Shown here piece after piece: positions 44,240-52,183 of a stretch of 64,000 nucleotides of DNA. The notes below the pieces were generated by a model. That model was not told where the DNA came from. It was given only the letters and a program-made list of their open reading frames with translations, and did not search any database. The stretch spans positions 866,318 through 930,317 of the forward strand of contig DDEZ01000011.1 of NCBI GenBank assembly GCA_002336805.1, in the 5' to 3' direction. Origin of the DNA: Bacteroidetes bacterium UBA1941 (GTDB taxonomy: Bacteria > Bacteroidota > Bacteroidia > Chitinophagales > LD1). The number at the start of each line of letters is the position of its first letter. The stretch's first letter is position 1. The position numbers and the translations under genes are program-made.

Positions 44240-45760
44240 ATGCCGGGTACACGTACCATTAGCATCTTATTGTCTTGCCTTACGGCTATTCTGGCTAGTA
44301 CTGAGGTACAGGCCGGGTCAGAGGCTTCAGTCCGGGCCCACCAGCTTGTAGCTCAGCACAAGTTCCGTCAGGCCGAAGTGGTGCTGAGGGCAGAGGCATC
44401 TGGCAGTAGTGATGTACCTGTGCTGTGGTACTACGCTCAGGTAGCGCACTGGGCGCATAGGGATAGGAGGGCAGCGGCAGCATTTGTACAGGCGCTGGAG
44501 CGTGAGCCGTACAATAATAAGCTACGACTCGACTATGCGCGTATGCTGTACGAGGCAGAGCGGCTCAATACTGCAAAGAAGCAATTGGATAAAGTGATAG
44601 AAAAAGATACAAACGACGTAGAGGCAAGACTGATCCGGAGCAATATAGCCCGCTGGTATGGACGTAATCGTGCCGCACGCCAGGATGTCCATGCCGTGCT
44701 GGCCCGGTATCCAGACAATGCAACTGCACAAGACCTCCACCTCGCTATAGATGAGTCTACCGCACCCTACCTGCGCTATACTATACACTATCAGAATGAT
44801 GATCAGCCTATGCAGGTGATAGGCAGTACCGCGGAGGCAGGGGTGTCATACTCCTGGCTGCTCAATCCAAAGGTGCAGGCTACCGACAGGGAGTTTTATG
44901 CCGGTGGCAAATGGAATGTGACATTAGCCGTATCCCTGGGCAATAAATTCGTTTTTGGCAAGACTGGGACGGATGTCTATCTATCCGCTGGCGCTTTCAA
45001 AAATTTCAGCGCGGGTGCGGGCTGGACGGGCGAGCTGACAGTAAAGCAAAAGCTCTATAAGTATGTAGCGCTGCAGCTGCAGGCTGTGCGCAGTCCCTAT
45101 CTCAACACGGTGAGCAGCGCGTCTGCAGCGCTCATGCAGAATACACTCAGTGCCGGAGTCATACTGGACAAGAGTAATAGCTGGTCCGCACAGGCTATCT
45201 ATAGCTACCAGTTCTTTCAGGATCACAATGCTATACAGACCGCTAGTGTATGGGCACTATCGCAGCCGGTGCGGGCTTCTGTCTTTAGTTTTCGCTTTGG
45301 TTATGGATTCCGCTACGCTACTACGGCGCATAGCACCTATCGATCCGTCAGGTCCCTCAGTGAGATACTGGCTACCTATACCAGCGGCACACAGATAGCC
45401 GGTGTATATGATCCGTATTTCTCTCCTGTCAGGCAGCAGATACACTCACTGATCGTCTCCATCGCCCTCAAACCCGCCAGCTTTGTGACCATCGACCTCA
45501 AAGGTGATGTGGGTGTCTATGCTCAGGGGCAGAATCCATACCTCTACCTGGATAAGGATGCTACAAACACGGTCTTTATCAATGCCGGCTCATACCGGGA
45601 GACTTTCCATCCCTATCGCTTGTCGGCTACGTTTGATTTCAAACTGTCGCGTCGTATCTCACTCGGTGCAGACTATGCCTATACCAGCGCATTTTTCTAC
45701 GCTAGTCATTATACCTCTGTTCATTTACTCGTCACATTTTTGAAGTATGCCGGCAGATAG
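44240..45760 (+). CDS. TPR and outer-membrane beta-barrel protein, probable polysaccharide export porin
   Basis: 506 residues. Signal peptide MPGTRTISILLSCLTAILAS. Residues about 30-180 are TPR-like helices (LVAQHKFRQAEVVLRAEA; AAAFVQALEREPYNNKLRLD; AKKQLDKVIEKDTNDVEARL). From about 195 to the end are amphipathic beta strands ending in an aromatic residue pattern (FFYASHYTSVHLLVTFLKY), consistent with an about 16-strand outer-membrane barrel. The plan matches the export porins of synthase-dependent exopolysaccharides (PgaA, BcsC, AlgK plus AlgE), in which the TPR region scaffolds periplasmic partners. No sequence match to a named one is evident. The end overlaps the GT2 synthase gene by 14 bases, implying coupled translation. 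Confidence 0.7.
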   Translation: MPGTRTISILLSCLTAILASTEVQAGSEASVRAHQLVAQHKFRQAEVVLRAEASGSSDVPVLWYYAQVAHWAHRDRRAAAAFVQALEREPYNNKLRLDYARMLYEAERLNTAKKQLDKVIEKDTNDVEARLIRSNIARWYGRNRAARQDVHAVLARYPDNATAQDLHLAIDESTAPYLRYTIHYQNDDQPMQVIGSTAEAGVSYSWLLNPKVQATDREFYAGGKWNVTLAVSLGNKFVFGKTGTDVYLSAGAFKNFSAGAGWTGELTVKQKLYKYVALQLQAVRSPYLNTVSSASAALMQNTLSAGVILDKSNSWSAQAIYSYQFFQDHNAIQTASVWALSQPVRASVFSFRFGYGFRYATTAHSTYRSVRSLSEILATYTSGTQIAGVYDPYFSPVRQQIHSLIVSIALKPASFVTIDLKGDVGVYAQGQNPYLYLDKDATNTVFINAGSYRETFHPYRLSATFDFKLSRRISLGADYAYTSAFFYASHYTSVHLLVTFLKYAGR

Positions 45761-47372
45761 CAAAAGTTTCTGGCAATATCGTGAGGCCCTGCAGGCTACG
45801 GCACGGGAGAAGTTTCTGCTCGGAGGGCTGGTGGTAGGCGGCTGCCTCAGTATTCTACTGCTGGCAGACTGGTGGTTTCGCGAGGAGCATGTGGCCTCAC
45901 TGCCCCTATTTGTAGTGCTGTCTGCTATACTCTGGTGGAGTATGCTGCGCATGATCATCATATGGGTAAACTACCTGCACATCAGCAAACCTGAGCCACG
46001 GCCTGCACCCCCAGGCAAGCGGGTTGCCATTTTTACCACCAGTAGTCCGGGGGAACCGCTGAGTATGTTTGACAAGACACTGGCGGCCTGTGCCCGCATA
46101 CGCTATCCGCACACTACCTACCTGCTGGACGATACCCGCGACCCGCGCTACCGCGAGGTGGCAGAGCGCAATGGTGCCGTATGGCTGGAGCTGGTGGGCC
46201 TGCCCGGTGCCAAGGCCGGCAAGATAAACGGCGCGCTGAAACTGACCGATGAGGAGTTTATCCTCGTGCTAGATCCTGACCATATCCCATTTCCAAATTT
46301 CCTGGATGAGGTGCTTGGGTACTTTGATGATCCGGAGGTGGGATATGTGCAGGTGTCTCAGGCATATTATAATCAGTATCGTTCCTTTACTGCACAGGGC
46401 GCGGCGGAGCAGACCTATGGCTTCTACGGTCCTACACAGATGGGTATGCATGGCATAGGTGCATCAGTAGCCATAGGTGCTAATTGTACATTTCGCCGGC
46501 AGGCGCTGGAGAGCATAGGCGGTCATGGCCACGGACTGGCAGAGGACCTGGTCACCGCTATCCGTATACATGGTGCTGGGTGGCGTAGTATCTATGCGCC
46601 TATCGTAGTGAGCCGGGGCCTGGTACCGGAGGATTTTGGCTCATTCTGCAAGCAGCAGCTCAAGTGGGCGCGCGGGGTCCATGAGGTGCTTTTCGCAGAG
46701 GTGCCGCGGCTCTTCAGCAGGCTCACGGCCTGGCAGCGGCTGTCCTACATCACTATCGGTACGTACTACCTGGCGGGGCTTACCACTTTCCTATTTCTGC
46801 TCATACCGTTTTTGTTCTTCTGGTTTGGCCTGCTGCCGGCGCGTATGGAGTTTGTTCCATTTCTGGTGCACTGGCTGCCTGTAGCTATCTTTGGCGTAGC
46901 CATATACCTGTATGTGCAGCTATGGATGTGCCACCCGGCCTCCGAGCGGGGCATACATTGGCGCGGCATGGTGCTTAAGTTTGCCTGCTTCCCCGTATTT
47001 CTGATGGGCTTTGTACTGTCTATCATAGATCACCCCATCCCATACATACCTACTGCCAAGCAATCTGTGAAAGGGTTCACGCCCTTTGCCCGTCCGCTTA
47101 TAGCGCATATCGTACTGTTTCTGGTCACTATCCTTTACATCATCTTTCACCGCAGCTTTATAGTCCACGAGGCAGCGCTGGAACTGACCAGTGAGCGGAC
47201 ATGGAGTATGGTGGGTTTTGCCGGTATCGCCTTTCTGATGAGCTGCGGAGGCATGATAGCGGTGTGGGAGAGCCAGGACCTGCCGGAGGAGGACCCGTGG
47301 GACGCTGTAGACCTGGACCTGATAGCAGAGAAGAACGAAGCGCGCGTGACCAGTATTACCAATCAATCTTAA
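45747..47372 (+). CDS. Membrane GT2 polysaccharide synthase (cellulose synthase-like)
   Basis: 541 residues. Two N-terminal membrane helices (GGLVVGGCLSILLLADWWF; FVVLSAILWWSMLRMIIIW), a GT2 domain from about 85 to 340, and four or five C-terminal membrane helices. Catalytic features: DDTRD, the DxD in LVLDPDHIPF (about 172-181), the acceptor-site Asp in GHGLAEDLVTAI, and a QxxxW motif that reads QQLKW (about 310-314), i.e. Lys where BcsA has Arg. The motif for processive GT2 enzymes that extrude their product is otherwise kept. No C-terminal PilZ domain is present, so c-di-GMP control as in BcsA is not expected directly. Sugar specificity is unknown. Neighbours encode an export porin and a GH26 glycosidase. 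Confidence 0.85.
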   Translation: MPADSKSFWQYREALQATAREKFLLGGLVVGGCLSILLLADWWFREEHVASLPLFVVLSAILWWSMLRMIIIWVNYLHISKPEPRPAPPGKRVAIFTTSSPGEPLSMFDKTLAACARIRYPHTTYLLDDTRDPRYREVAERNGAVWLELVGLPGAKAGKINGALKLTDEEFILVLDPDHIPFPNFLDEVLGYFDDPEVGYVQVSQAYYNQYRSFTAQGAAEQTYGFYGPTQMGMHGIGASVAIGANCTFRRQALESIGGHGHGLAEDLVTAIRIHGAGWRSIYAPIVVSRGLVPEDFGSFCKQQLKWARGVHEVLFAEVPRLFSRLTAWQRLSYITIGTYYLAGLTTFLFLLIPFLFFWFGLLPARMEFVPFLVHWLPVAIFGVAIYLYVQLWMCHPASERGIHWRGMVLKFACFPVFLMGFVLSIIDHPIPYIPTAKQSVKGFTPFARPLIAHIVLFLVTILYIIFHRSFIVHEAALELTSERTWSMVGFAGIAFLMSCGGMIAVWESQDLPEEDPWDAVDLDLIAEKNEARVTSITNQS

Positions 47373-47382
47373 CTTTATATAA

Positions 47383-48567
47383 ATGAAGAAAGTTATGTAT
47401 CGCATATCGCTTGTCGTCCTTGCCTTTGGGGTAGGCATAGCGCTGGTCATGGCGCTGACATATGCCGGTCAGAAATCTTCGGGCCCGATAGAGGATGCCG
47501 TGACTACCATCGGTACCAAAGTGACCGAGATAGAGCACGAGGTAGTGGTCTCTACACAGGAAAAGTCACGCGCAGACTACCTGAGCTGGGCTACTGCCTA
47601 CCGTACAGGCACCTACCGTATCAGCCATCCCGATACCATCCTGTGGGGTGCCTATGACAATACATCGTCAGACTCCTACGAGCCGATAGTAGCACTGGAG
47701 GATACGCTGCATATGAAGTTTGCAGTGATACAGATGTACAGTGCCTGGGGTAGCAAGCCTAATGAGAAGTTCCCTTTTAACGAGGCCAAGGCTATCTATG
47801 ACCTGGGCTCCATACCTATGATCACCTGGGAGCCGTGGCTGAATGATTTTGACAACGAAAAGTTTCCGACCAAGGGCGATATCACAAACCGCAACTGGGG
47901 CGGTATGAAGGCTATAGCTGCCGGTGAGTATGATGCCTATATAGATGAGTGGGCCGGCCGGGTAAAGACTTTCGGTGCGAATATATACCTCCGTATGGGC
48001 CATGAGATGAATGACCCGTACCGCTATCCCTGGGGACCGCAGAATAACAAGCCGGAGGAGTATGTAGCGGCATGGAAGCATGTGCATGACCGCTTCATAG
48101 CTGCGGGAGCAAAGAATGTACAATGGATATGGAGCCCGCACCCGGCCTACAAGCAGTTCAACGAATACTATCCCGGCGATGGCTATGTAGACTGGATAGG
48201 CATCCCTACGCTCAACTACGGCACTGTAGCTCAGTGGAGCCAATGGTGGAGTTTCAACGATATCTTTGGTGTGTACTATGACAGCCTTGCAGTTTTCAAG
48301 AAACCGGTCATGCTCTCTGAGATAGGCTGCCTGAGAGTAGGTGGCAGCAGGGAGAAGTGGTTTGCAGATGCACTGGCCAACCTGCCTGCAAAGTATCCGC
48401 TGGTCAAAGCGATCCTCTTTTACCATTCCAATAACGATAACACAACAATGGACAAAACCCTGGACTGGACGCTGCTGCTAGACAAGCCTACCATCCAGGC
48501 TATCCGTACCACAGTAGGTCGCTGGAAGCTACCTCCTATGCGTACCCCATCGGCCAAGGTGCAGTAA
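47383..48567 (+). CDS. GH26-type glycoside hydrolase, membrane-anchored
   Basis: 394 residues. An N-terminal hydrophobic segment (YRISLVVLAFGVGIALVMAL) is a signal anchor or signal peptide. The (beta/alpha)8 domain spans about 75-380: acid/base Glu in YLRMGHEMNDPYRYPWGP (about residue 210), nucleophile Glu in MLSEIGCLRVGG (about 310), and substrate residues TWEPWLND and WIWSPHP. GH26 enzymes act on beta-mannans and related beta-1,4/1,3 glucans. Its place 10 bases after the synthase gene mirrors the periplasmic glycosidases of other exopolysaccharide systems (BcsZ, PelA, AlgL), which trim or release the polymer, so I infer the exported polymer may be a mannan- or glucan-like chain. The actual product is unknown. 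Confidence 0.85.
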   Translation: MKKVMYRISLVVLAFGVGIALVMALTYAGQKSSGPIEDAVTTIGTKVTEIEHEVVVSTQEKSRADYLSWATAYRTGTYRISHPDTILWGAYDNTSSDSYEPIVALEDTLHMKFAVIQMYSAWGSKPNEKFPFNEAKAIYDLGSIPMITWEPWLNDFDNEKFPTKGDITNRNWGGMKAIAAGEYDAYIDEWAGRVKTFGANIYLRMGHEMNDPYRYPWGPQNNKPEEYVAAWKHVHDRFIAAGAKNVQWIWSPHPAYKQFNEYYPGDGYVDWIGIPTLNYGTVAQWSQWWSFNDIFGVYYDSLAVFKKPVMLSEIGCLRVGGSREKWFADALANLPAKYPLVKAILFYHSNNDNTTMDKTLDWTLLLDKPTIQAIRTTVGRWKLPPMRTPSAKVQ

Positions 48568-48601
48568 AGGTGTTTCCCGTTTTATTCTTACCTTAGGCAT
48601 C

Positions 48602-49234
48602 ATGCCTATAGAGAAAACATACCAGATAGATACTGATGCCTCCGGTATGCGCATCACGCTGCGGCCCAACCGCTCATGGGCTATCAAATTTGGGTTAGGT
48701 ATGTATGCTCTGATCAATCTGGCTGTGTGCGTGATGATAGTCAATATGATCCGAATGGGCGATCCCTCATACAGCGGTATGACTGTTTTCCTGATCGTAT
48801 TGCTCGTATTGATGGGTTTTGCAGCTGTCCAGTTTATGATAGCCCGGTCCTTTATCAAGAAACTGACTGAGCAGGAAATACTGGTGATCACTGAGCGTGA
48901 TATCACGATCACACTGACCTCTATTTTTGGCTCAAAGGATAAGGTATTCCCATTAGACAAGGTGAAGGAGATCGGTGTAGCTGATGATGAGAATTTCACC
49001 CCACATCCGCTGGAGGATAATAATGCGGCTATACAGCTCATGGTCAATGAACGCCTGATACGCTACCAGATCACCGATGGCAATATGTACATATCTGACG
49101 GCAAGGCCCGGGTACGTTTTGGCAAAGAGATACCCTCATGGGATGCCGAGGAGATTGTAGAAAAAATCGAGCAATATACAGGCCGTACGTTTCTGCCCCG
49201 GCCTGCCGCCCCGGAGGAGGAGTACTGGCGCTAG
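48602..49234 (+). CDS. Conserved membrane protein of unknown function
   Basis: 210 residues. Two membrane helices (FGLGMYALINLAVCVMIVN, about 38-56; MTVFLIVLLVLMGFAAVQFM, about 65-84) separate a short N-terminal beta segment (KTYQIDTDASGMRITLRPN) from a cytoplasmic domain of about 115 residues (VFPLDKVKEIGVADDE, VRFGKEIPSWDAEEI), which has the look of a PH-like (bPH) domain. No catalytic residue stands out. ATG 48602 follows the GH26 gene by 34 bases; the stop overlaps that of the convergent oxyR by four bases. Whether it belongs to the polysaccharide cluster is unclear. Confidence 0.75.
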   Translation: MPIEKTYQIDTDASGMRITLRPNRSWAIKFGLGMYALINLAVCVMIVNMIRMGDPSYSGMTVFLIVLLVLMGFAAVQFMIARSFIKKLTEQEILVITERDITITLTSIFGSKDKVFPLDKVKEIGVADDENFTPHPLEDNNAAIQLMVNERLIRYQITDGNMYISDGKARVRFGKEIPSWDAEEIVEKIEQYTGRTFLPRPAAPEEEYWR

Positions 49235-50163
49235 ATCTCTATTACCTTTTTTGCTTTAGGATTTACATCTTCCGGCAGTGAGCGGATGATCTCCTCCTGT
49301 ACGCGCTGTAGCAGCACCAGCCGTGGGAAGGATGCCTTGGTGACGAGGCTGATCTCGCGGACCGGCTTCGGATTGCTGAATTCACGCACCTTTTTCTTTT
49401 GTGTCGGTTTCAGGTTTAGCATAGCCAAGTGGGGGATGATAGTGATGCCCTCGTAGCGGTCTACGAGATTGATGAGCGTCTCTATGCTGCCAGCCTCATA
49501 GTGCAGGGTCTCTGTATCGCTGCTCTGCTGCTTTAGCTCGCAGAGGTTGAATATCTGGCTCCTCAGGCAGTGGCCCTCCTGCAGCAGCCACAGGTGGTCA
49601 GGGTTGATCTGCCTGGGCAGGAGGTACTTCTTGTTAGATAGTTTTTCACTCTGGGATACGTAGGCGTAGAAGGCCTCATAGAACAAAACATGCTCCTGTA
49701 GTGCCGGCTCGTGCAGGGGAGTGGCCAGCAGGCCCATCTCTATGCGGCCGGACTTGAGCCCTGCTATGATATCGTCTGTCACCATCTCCCGCACATACAG
49801 TTTCAGCCGGGGAAACTTGACTGCAAAGTTTTTGAGCACCAGTGGCAGCAGATATGGCGCCAGCGTGGGTATGATGCCTATATGCAGGTCACCCGTGATC
49901 TCGCCCTTCAGCTCCTGAGAGTAGTCCTTCAGGTGTGAGGCCTCGGCCAGGATCACCTTGGCCCGGCGTATGATCTCCTCGCCCTCCGGTGTGGGAGTGA
50001 TGGGATGCTTTGCCCTGTCAAAGATCTTGAGCCCCAGCTCATCTTCCAGCTTTTGTATCATCATGCTCAGCGTAGGCTGTGTCACAAAGCTATGCTCAGC
50101 TGCCCGGGCAAAGTGACGGTGCTGATCTACTGCTATGATGTATTCCAGTTGTTGCAGATTCAT
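49231..50163 (-). CDS. oxyR: OxyR-type LysR family redox regulator
   Basis: 310 residues. LysR helix-turn-helix (residues 1-60; HFARAAEHSFVTQPTLSMMI) and periplasmic-binding-protein-like regulatory domain. The redox pair is present: GHCLRSQIFNLC, two Cys separated by nine positions, the same spacing as Cys199 and Cys208 of E. coli OxyR; in that protein peroxide forms a disulfide that activates transcription of catalase and peroxidase genes. The Thr of the peroxidatic site is in IPTLAPYLLP. Start ATG 50163 is at the usual HTH distance. Autoregulation is likely: a dyad ATAG-N7-CTAT lies 5 bases upstream of the start. No catalase is adjacent; a candidate short RNA is divergent. Confidence 0.9.
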   Translation of the reverse strand: MNLQQLEYIIAVDQHRHFARAAEHSFVTQPTLSMMIQKLEDELGLKIFDRAKHPITPTPEGEEIIRRAKVILAEASHLKDYSQELKGEITGDLHIGIIPTLAPYLLPLVLKNFAVKFPRLKLYVREMVTDDIIAGLKSGRIEMGLLATPLHEPALQEHVLFYEAFYAYVSQSEKLSNKKYLLPRQINPDHLWLLQEGHCLRSQIFNLCELKQQSSDTETLHYEAGSIETLINLVDRYEGITIIPHLAMLNLKPTQKKKVREFSNPKPVREISLVTKASFPRLVLLQRVQEEIIRSLPEDVNPKAKKVIEI

Positions 50164-50168
50164 GACTG

Positions 50169-50215
50169 ATAGTTTTTGTCTATTGCAATATAAAAATTAT
50201 CAGTTTGATTGATAA
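50169..50215. promoter_or_regulatory. Candidate OxyR operator (two dyads)
   Basis: ATAG-N7-CTAT at 50169-50183 and TTATCA-N7-TGATAA at 50197-50215. ATAG-N7-CTAT is the half-unit of the E. coli OxyR consensus. The dyad centres are 30 bases apart (three helical turns; 22 in E. coli). The second dyad overlaps the -33 box of the divergent promoter. Confidence 0.5.
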
Positions 50216-50235
50216 GAGAAATGCTGACATCTTTG
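50205..50235 (+). promoter_or_regulatory. Bacteroidota-type promoter of a divergent short transcript
   Basis: TTG at 50205-50207, 20 bases, then CATCTTTG at 50228-50235, one base off TAnnTTTG. Transcription would begin near 50242, going away from oxyR. Confidence 0.55.
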
Positions 50236-50241
50236 CGTCAT

Positions 50242-50427
50242 GGATATACACATCTACCTGTTCTAAGGAGCAGCAGTCACACCGGACCATGAGCGTAGGA
50301 TAGGCAGACGAGATGTACAGGAGTGGTGGACGGTAGCGGAGCAGGCCGATAGGCCAGAAAAAAGGACAAAAACGATATTTTCATAGGTTGGGTTTAGGTT
50401 AGGGGCTTCCCAAGAGCCCCTTTTTTT
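50242..50427 (+). ncRNA. Candidate short RNA divergent from oxyR
   Basis: A promoter and a strong terminator enclose about 185 bases without a plausible protein gene; the only small frame starting near the 5' end encodes MDIHIYLF followed by a stop. The layout (short transcript opposite oxyR, with a dyad resembling an OxyR site in between) is that of OxyS in enterobacteria, but I see no sequence similarity to OxyS. It could also be a leader whose downstream gene was displaced by the transposase at 50607. Confidence 0.45.
50401..50427 (+). terminator. Strong intrinsic terminator
   Basis: Perfect stem AGGGGCT/AGCCCCT with a 7-base loop, followed by TTTTTTT. Positions 50401-50427. Confidence 0.92.
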
Positions 50428-50500
50428 ATGTCTAGAGGTCAGGCATAGGTGAGCAATTGTTAAAATCAGAGCACTGGCACTGTTTTAATGGGATTGACTT

Positions 50501-50577
50501 ACCACTTGGTACAGCTATTTGTTAAAATAATGACCATTTCAGGCTGATTTAACAGATTTATTTAGGTAGCAAGTGGT
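50501..50577. repeat. Inverted repeat upstream of the transposase gene
   Basis: ACCACTTG at 50501-50508 and CAAGTGGT at 50570-50577, 30 bases before the transposase start. It may be part of the insertion-sequence end or a regulatory site; I could not find a matching right end. Confidence 0.4.
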
Positions 50578-50606
50578 ACTAATTTGTACGTTTGTATTCT
50601 AAATAA

Positions 50607-51572
50607 ATGAGTATGGACTTACGTTTCAGGAGTGTACTACAGCTGTTAGAGTACTTTAGCTGCAATCCGGTATGTATTCGCTATTTGGAGGCTCACAGAT
50701 GGCAGGGAAATCCAATATGTCCGCACTGTGCATCAGCTAAGAAGCCATACGTTATTGAGCATGGAGCGCGCTACAAGTGTGCGGACAAGGATTGCGGTAA
50801 GAAGTTCACGGTATTGGTGGGGACTATCTTTGAGAACACCAAATTAGAGCTACGCTACTGGTTCGCGGCTATCTACCTCGTGGCTAACCACAAGAAGGGC
50901 ATCAGCTCCCACCAGCTTAGTAGGGATTTGGGTATCACTCAAAAGACCGCTTGGTTCATGCTCCAGCGTATCCGCGAGATGCTACGCGAGCAGGGCCAGT
51001 TGATATTAGAGGGTACAGTGGAGGCCGATGAGACATTCATAGGCGGCGAGGCCAAGAACCGGCACGGCTACCACGGCCATAAGGATGATAAGGGCAACGT
51101 GTCCAAGATATACGCGGGCAAGCCCGGCAAGCCTAAACAGCCAGTTGCGGGTATTGTAGAGCGTGACGGTAAGGTGATACTCAAAGTAGTGCCGAACGTG
51201 GGTAAGAAGCAGCTTACTAGCTTCATACAGGACCATGTGAGTACTAAGGCTATCCTCTACACTGATGAGCATACAGGCTATTCCGCATTACCTACACAGG
51301 GCTATGACCAACACAAGACCGTGAACCACTCCAAAGGCTTATACGTCATAGGTGACATACACACACAGACTATTGAGGGCTTCTGGTCACAGATGAAGCG
51401 AGGGATATATGGTGTGTATCATCAAGTAAGTGTCAAGCATCTTGGTAGCTATTGCAATGAGTTCTCATACAAATGGAATACCCGCAAACTAGAGGATCAG
51501 GACAGGTTTAACCACATCCTGACACACACTAACTACAGGCTACGCTGGAAGGATTTGGTAGGCCGCGCCTAA
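50607..51572 (+). CDS. IS1595-family transposase (ISXO2-like)
   Basis: 321 residues. An N-terminal zinc ribbon (NPICPHCASAKKPY, then KCADKDCGKKF, about 30-65) is the mark of IS1595/IS1016 transposases, and is followed by HTH (ISSHQLSRDLGITQKTAWFM). The DDE/N core has Asp in GTVEADETFIGGE (about 135), second Asp in ILYTDEHTGYSALP (about 217), and the last acidic residue in TQTIEGFWSQMKRGIYGVYH (about 260), so it looks complete. Start ATG 50607 could also be 6 bases later. The inverted terminal repeats of the element could not be identified, so its borders are unresolved. The gene is intact and may be mobile. Confidence 0.9.
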   Translation: MSMDLRFRSVLQLLEYFSCNPVCIRYLEAHRWQGNPICPHCASAKKPYVIEHGARYKCADKDCGKKFTVLVGTIFENTKLELRYWFAAIYLVANHKKGISSHQLSRDLGITQKTAWFMLQRIREMLREQGQLILEGTVEADETFIGGEAKNRHGYHGHKDDKGNVSKIYAGKPGKPKQPVAGIVERDGKVILKVVPNVGKKQLTSFIQDHVSTKAILYTDEHTGYSALPTQGYDQHKTVNHSKGLYVIGDIHTQTIEGFWSQMKRGIYGVYHQVSVKHLGSYCNEFSYKWNTRKLEDQDRFNHILTHTNYRLRWKDLVGRA

Positions 51573-51590
51573 TGCAGTAGCTTTGAAATA

Positions 51591-51610
51591 GAAAAGCCCC
51601 TTGCGGGGCT
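51591..51610 (-). terminator. Hairpin terminator between the transposase and a leftward pair of small genes
   Basis: AGCCCC-TTGC-GGGGCT at 51595-51610, with TTTTC after it on the minus strand only. It fits termination of leftward transcription from 51682-52154. Confidence 0.6.
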
Positions 51611-51681
51611 ATAGTTAGTATCAATGATGTGGTAGTCAAAAATACTAACTATTATGGAAACTAATAAGCCCAAAGTATATC

Positions 51682-51996
51682 TTATTCTCCCTGATTTGCC
51701 TTATCCGAAAGAGATGGAAAATCATCCGTTAGCCAAAACAAGTCGAGAAGCGTGGCAGGCTCCCCAGCCGAAAGCTGGCATACACATAGTAACTGATAGT
51801 CATGAGTTGATAACTCTGACGAAGGAGGAAGCGAGGGTAGATTTCCCAATTCATAGTGAACACGGCGGCTAAACTCTTCTTTGCTTACACCTATAGGTGC
51901 AGCTACAATAGAAGTTATTTTATGTCCCTGCGCACCTTTCTTGCCTATCAGATGCTTTAGGGTGCCAATCTTTTCTTGGCATTCACCATATGTCAT
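51682..51996 (-). CDS. Small hypothetical protein downstream of a basic peptide gene
   Basis: 104 residues from ATG 51996 (MTYGECQEKIGTLKHLIGKK). Features: a charged N-terminal helix, then TSIVAAPIGVSKEEFSRRVHYEL, then a less regular C-terminal part that includes CVCQ. I do not recognise the family. The opposite-strand frame at 51654-51872 (72 residues) is the alternative; the leftward terminator at 51591 and the well-formed upstream gene at 52020-52154 favour this strand. Probably cotranscribed with that gene (23-base gap). Confidence 0.4.
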   Translation of the reverse strand: MTYGECQEKIGTLKHLIGKKGAQGHKITSIVAAPIGVSKEEFSRRVHYELGNLPSLPPSSELSTHDYQLLCVCQLSAGEPATLLDLFWLTDDFPSLSDKANQGE

Positions 51997-52019
51997 AAAT
52001 GCAGTTTTACTGCAATATA

Positions 52020-52154
52020 TCAATTATCAGCTTTCTTTTCCGGCTTTGGTTTAGGCTTCGGATTCACTGCTATCTTCATCATTTCACTGAATGACAGATT
52101 GTGCTGTATCGGCCTTTCGTACTTAGCCGCTCTCTGTTTTTTCTCCTTTGCCAT
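52020..52154 (-). CDS. Small basic protein (44 residues)
   Basis: 44 residues, start ATG 52154 (MAKEKKQRAAKYERPIQHNL). A Lys/Arg-rich head, then SFSEMMKIAVNPKPKPKPEKKADN. Very small, basic and without signal peptide. It resembles the short ORFs that often precede defence or toxin-antitoxin genes in Bacteroidota, but I cannot name the family. Followed after 23 bases by the 104-residue gene, then by a leftward terminator. It may be an antitoxin of a two-gene module next to the insertion sequence; that is speculation. Confidence 0.5.
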   Translation of the reverse strand: MAKEKKQRAAKYERPIQHNLSFSEMMKIAVNPKPKPKPEKKADN

Positions 52155-52183
52155 AGTGCAAATATACCCATTTATGGTGATGC

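Noticed and set aside
50251..50277. Leader peptide MDIHIYLF as a real gene
   Set aside because: Eight codons, no repeated regulatory residue and no attenuator fold beyond the final terminator; kept only as a note on the candidate RNA.
50440..51660. Exact ends of the IS1595-type element
   Set aside because: No pair of terminal inverted repeats plus target duplication could be found by eye; borders left open.
51654..51872. Plus-strand 72-residue frame (METNKPKVYL)
   Set aside because: Overlaps the leftward 104-residue frame; no terminator or partner in its direction and no recognisable domain. It remains a possible alternative.
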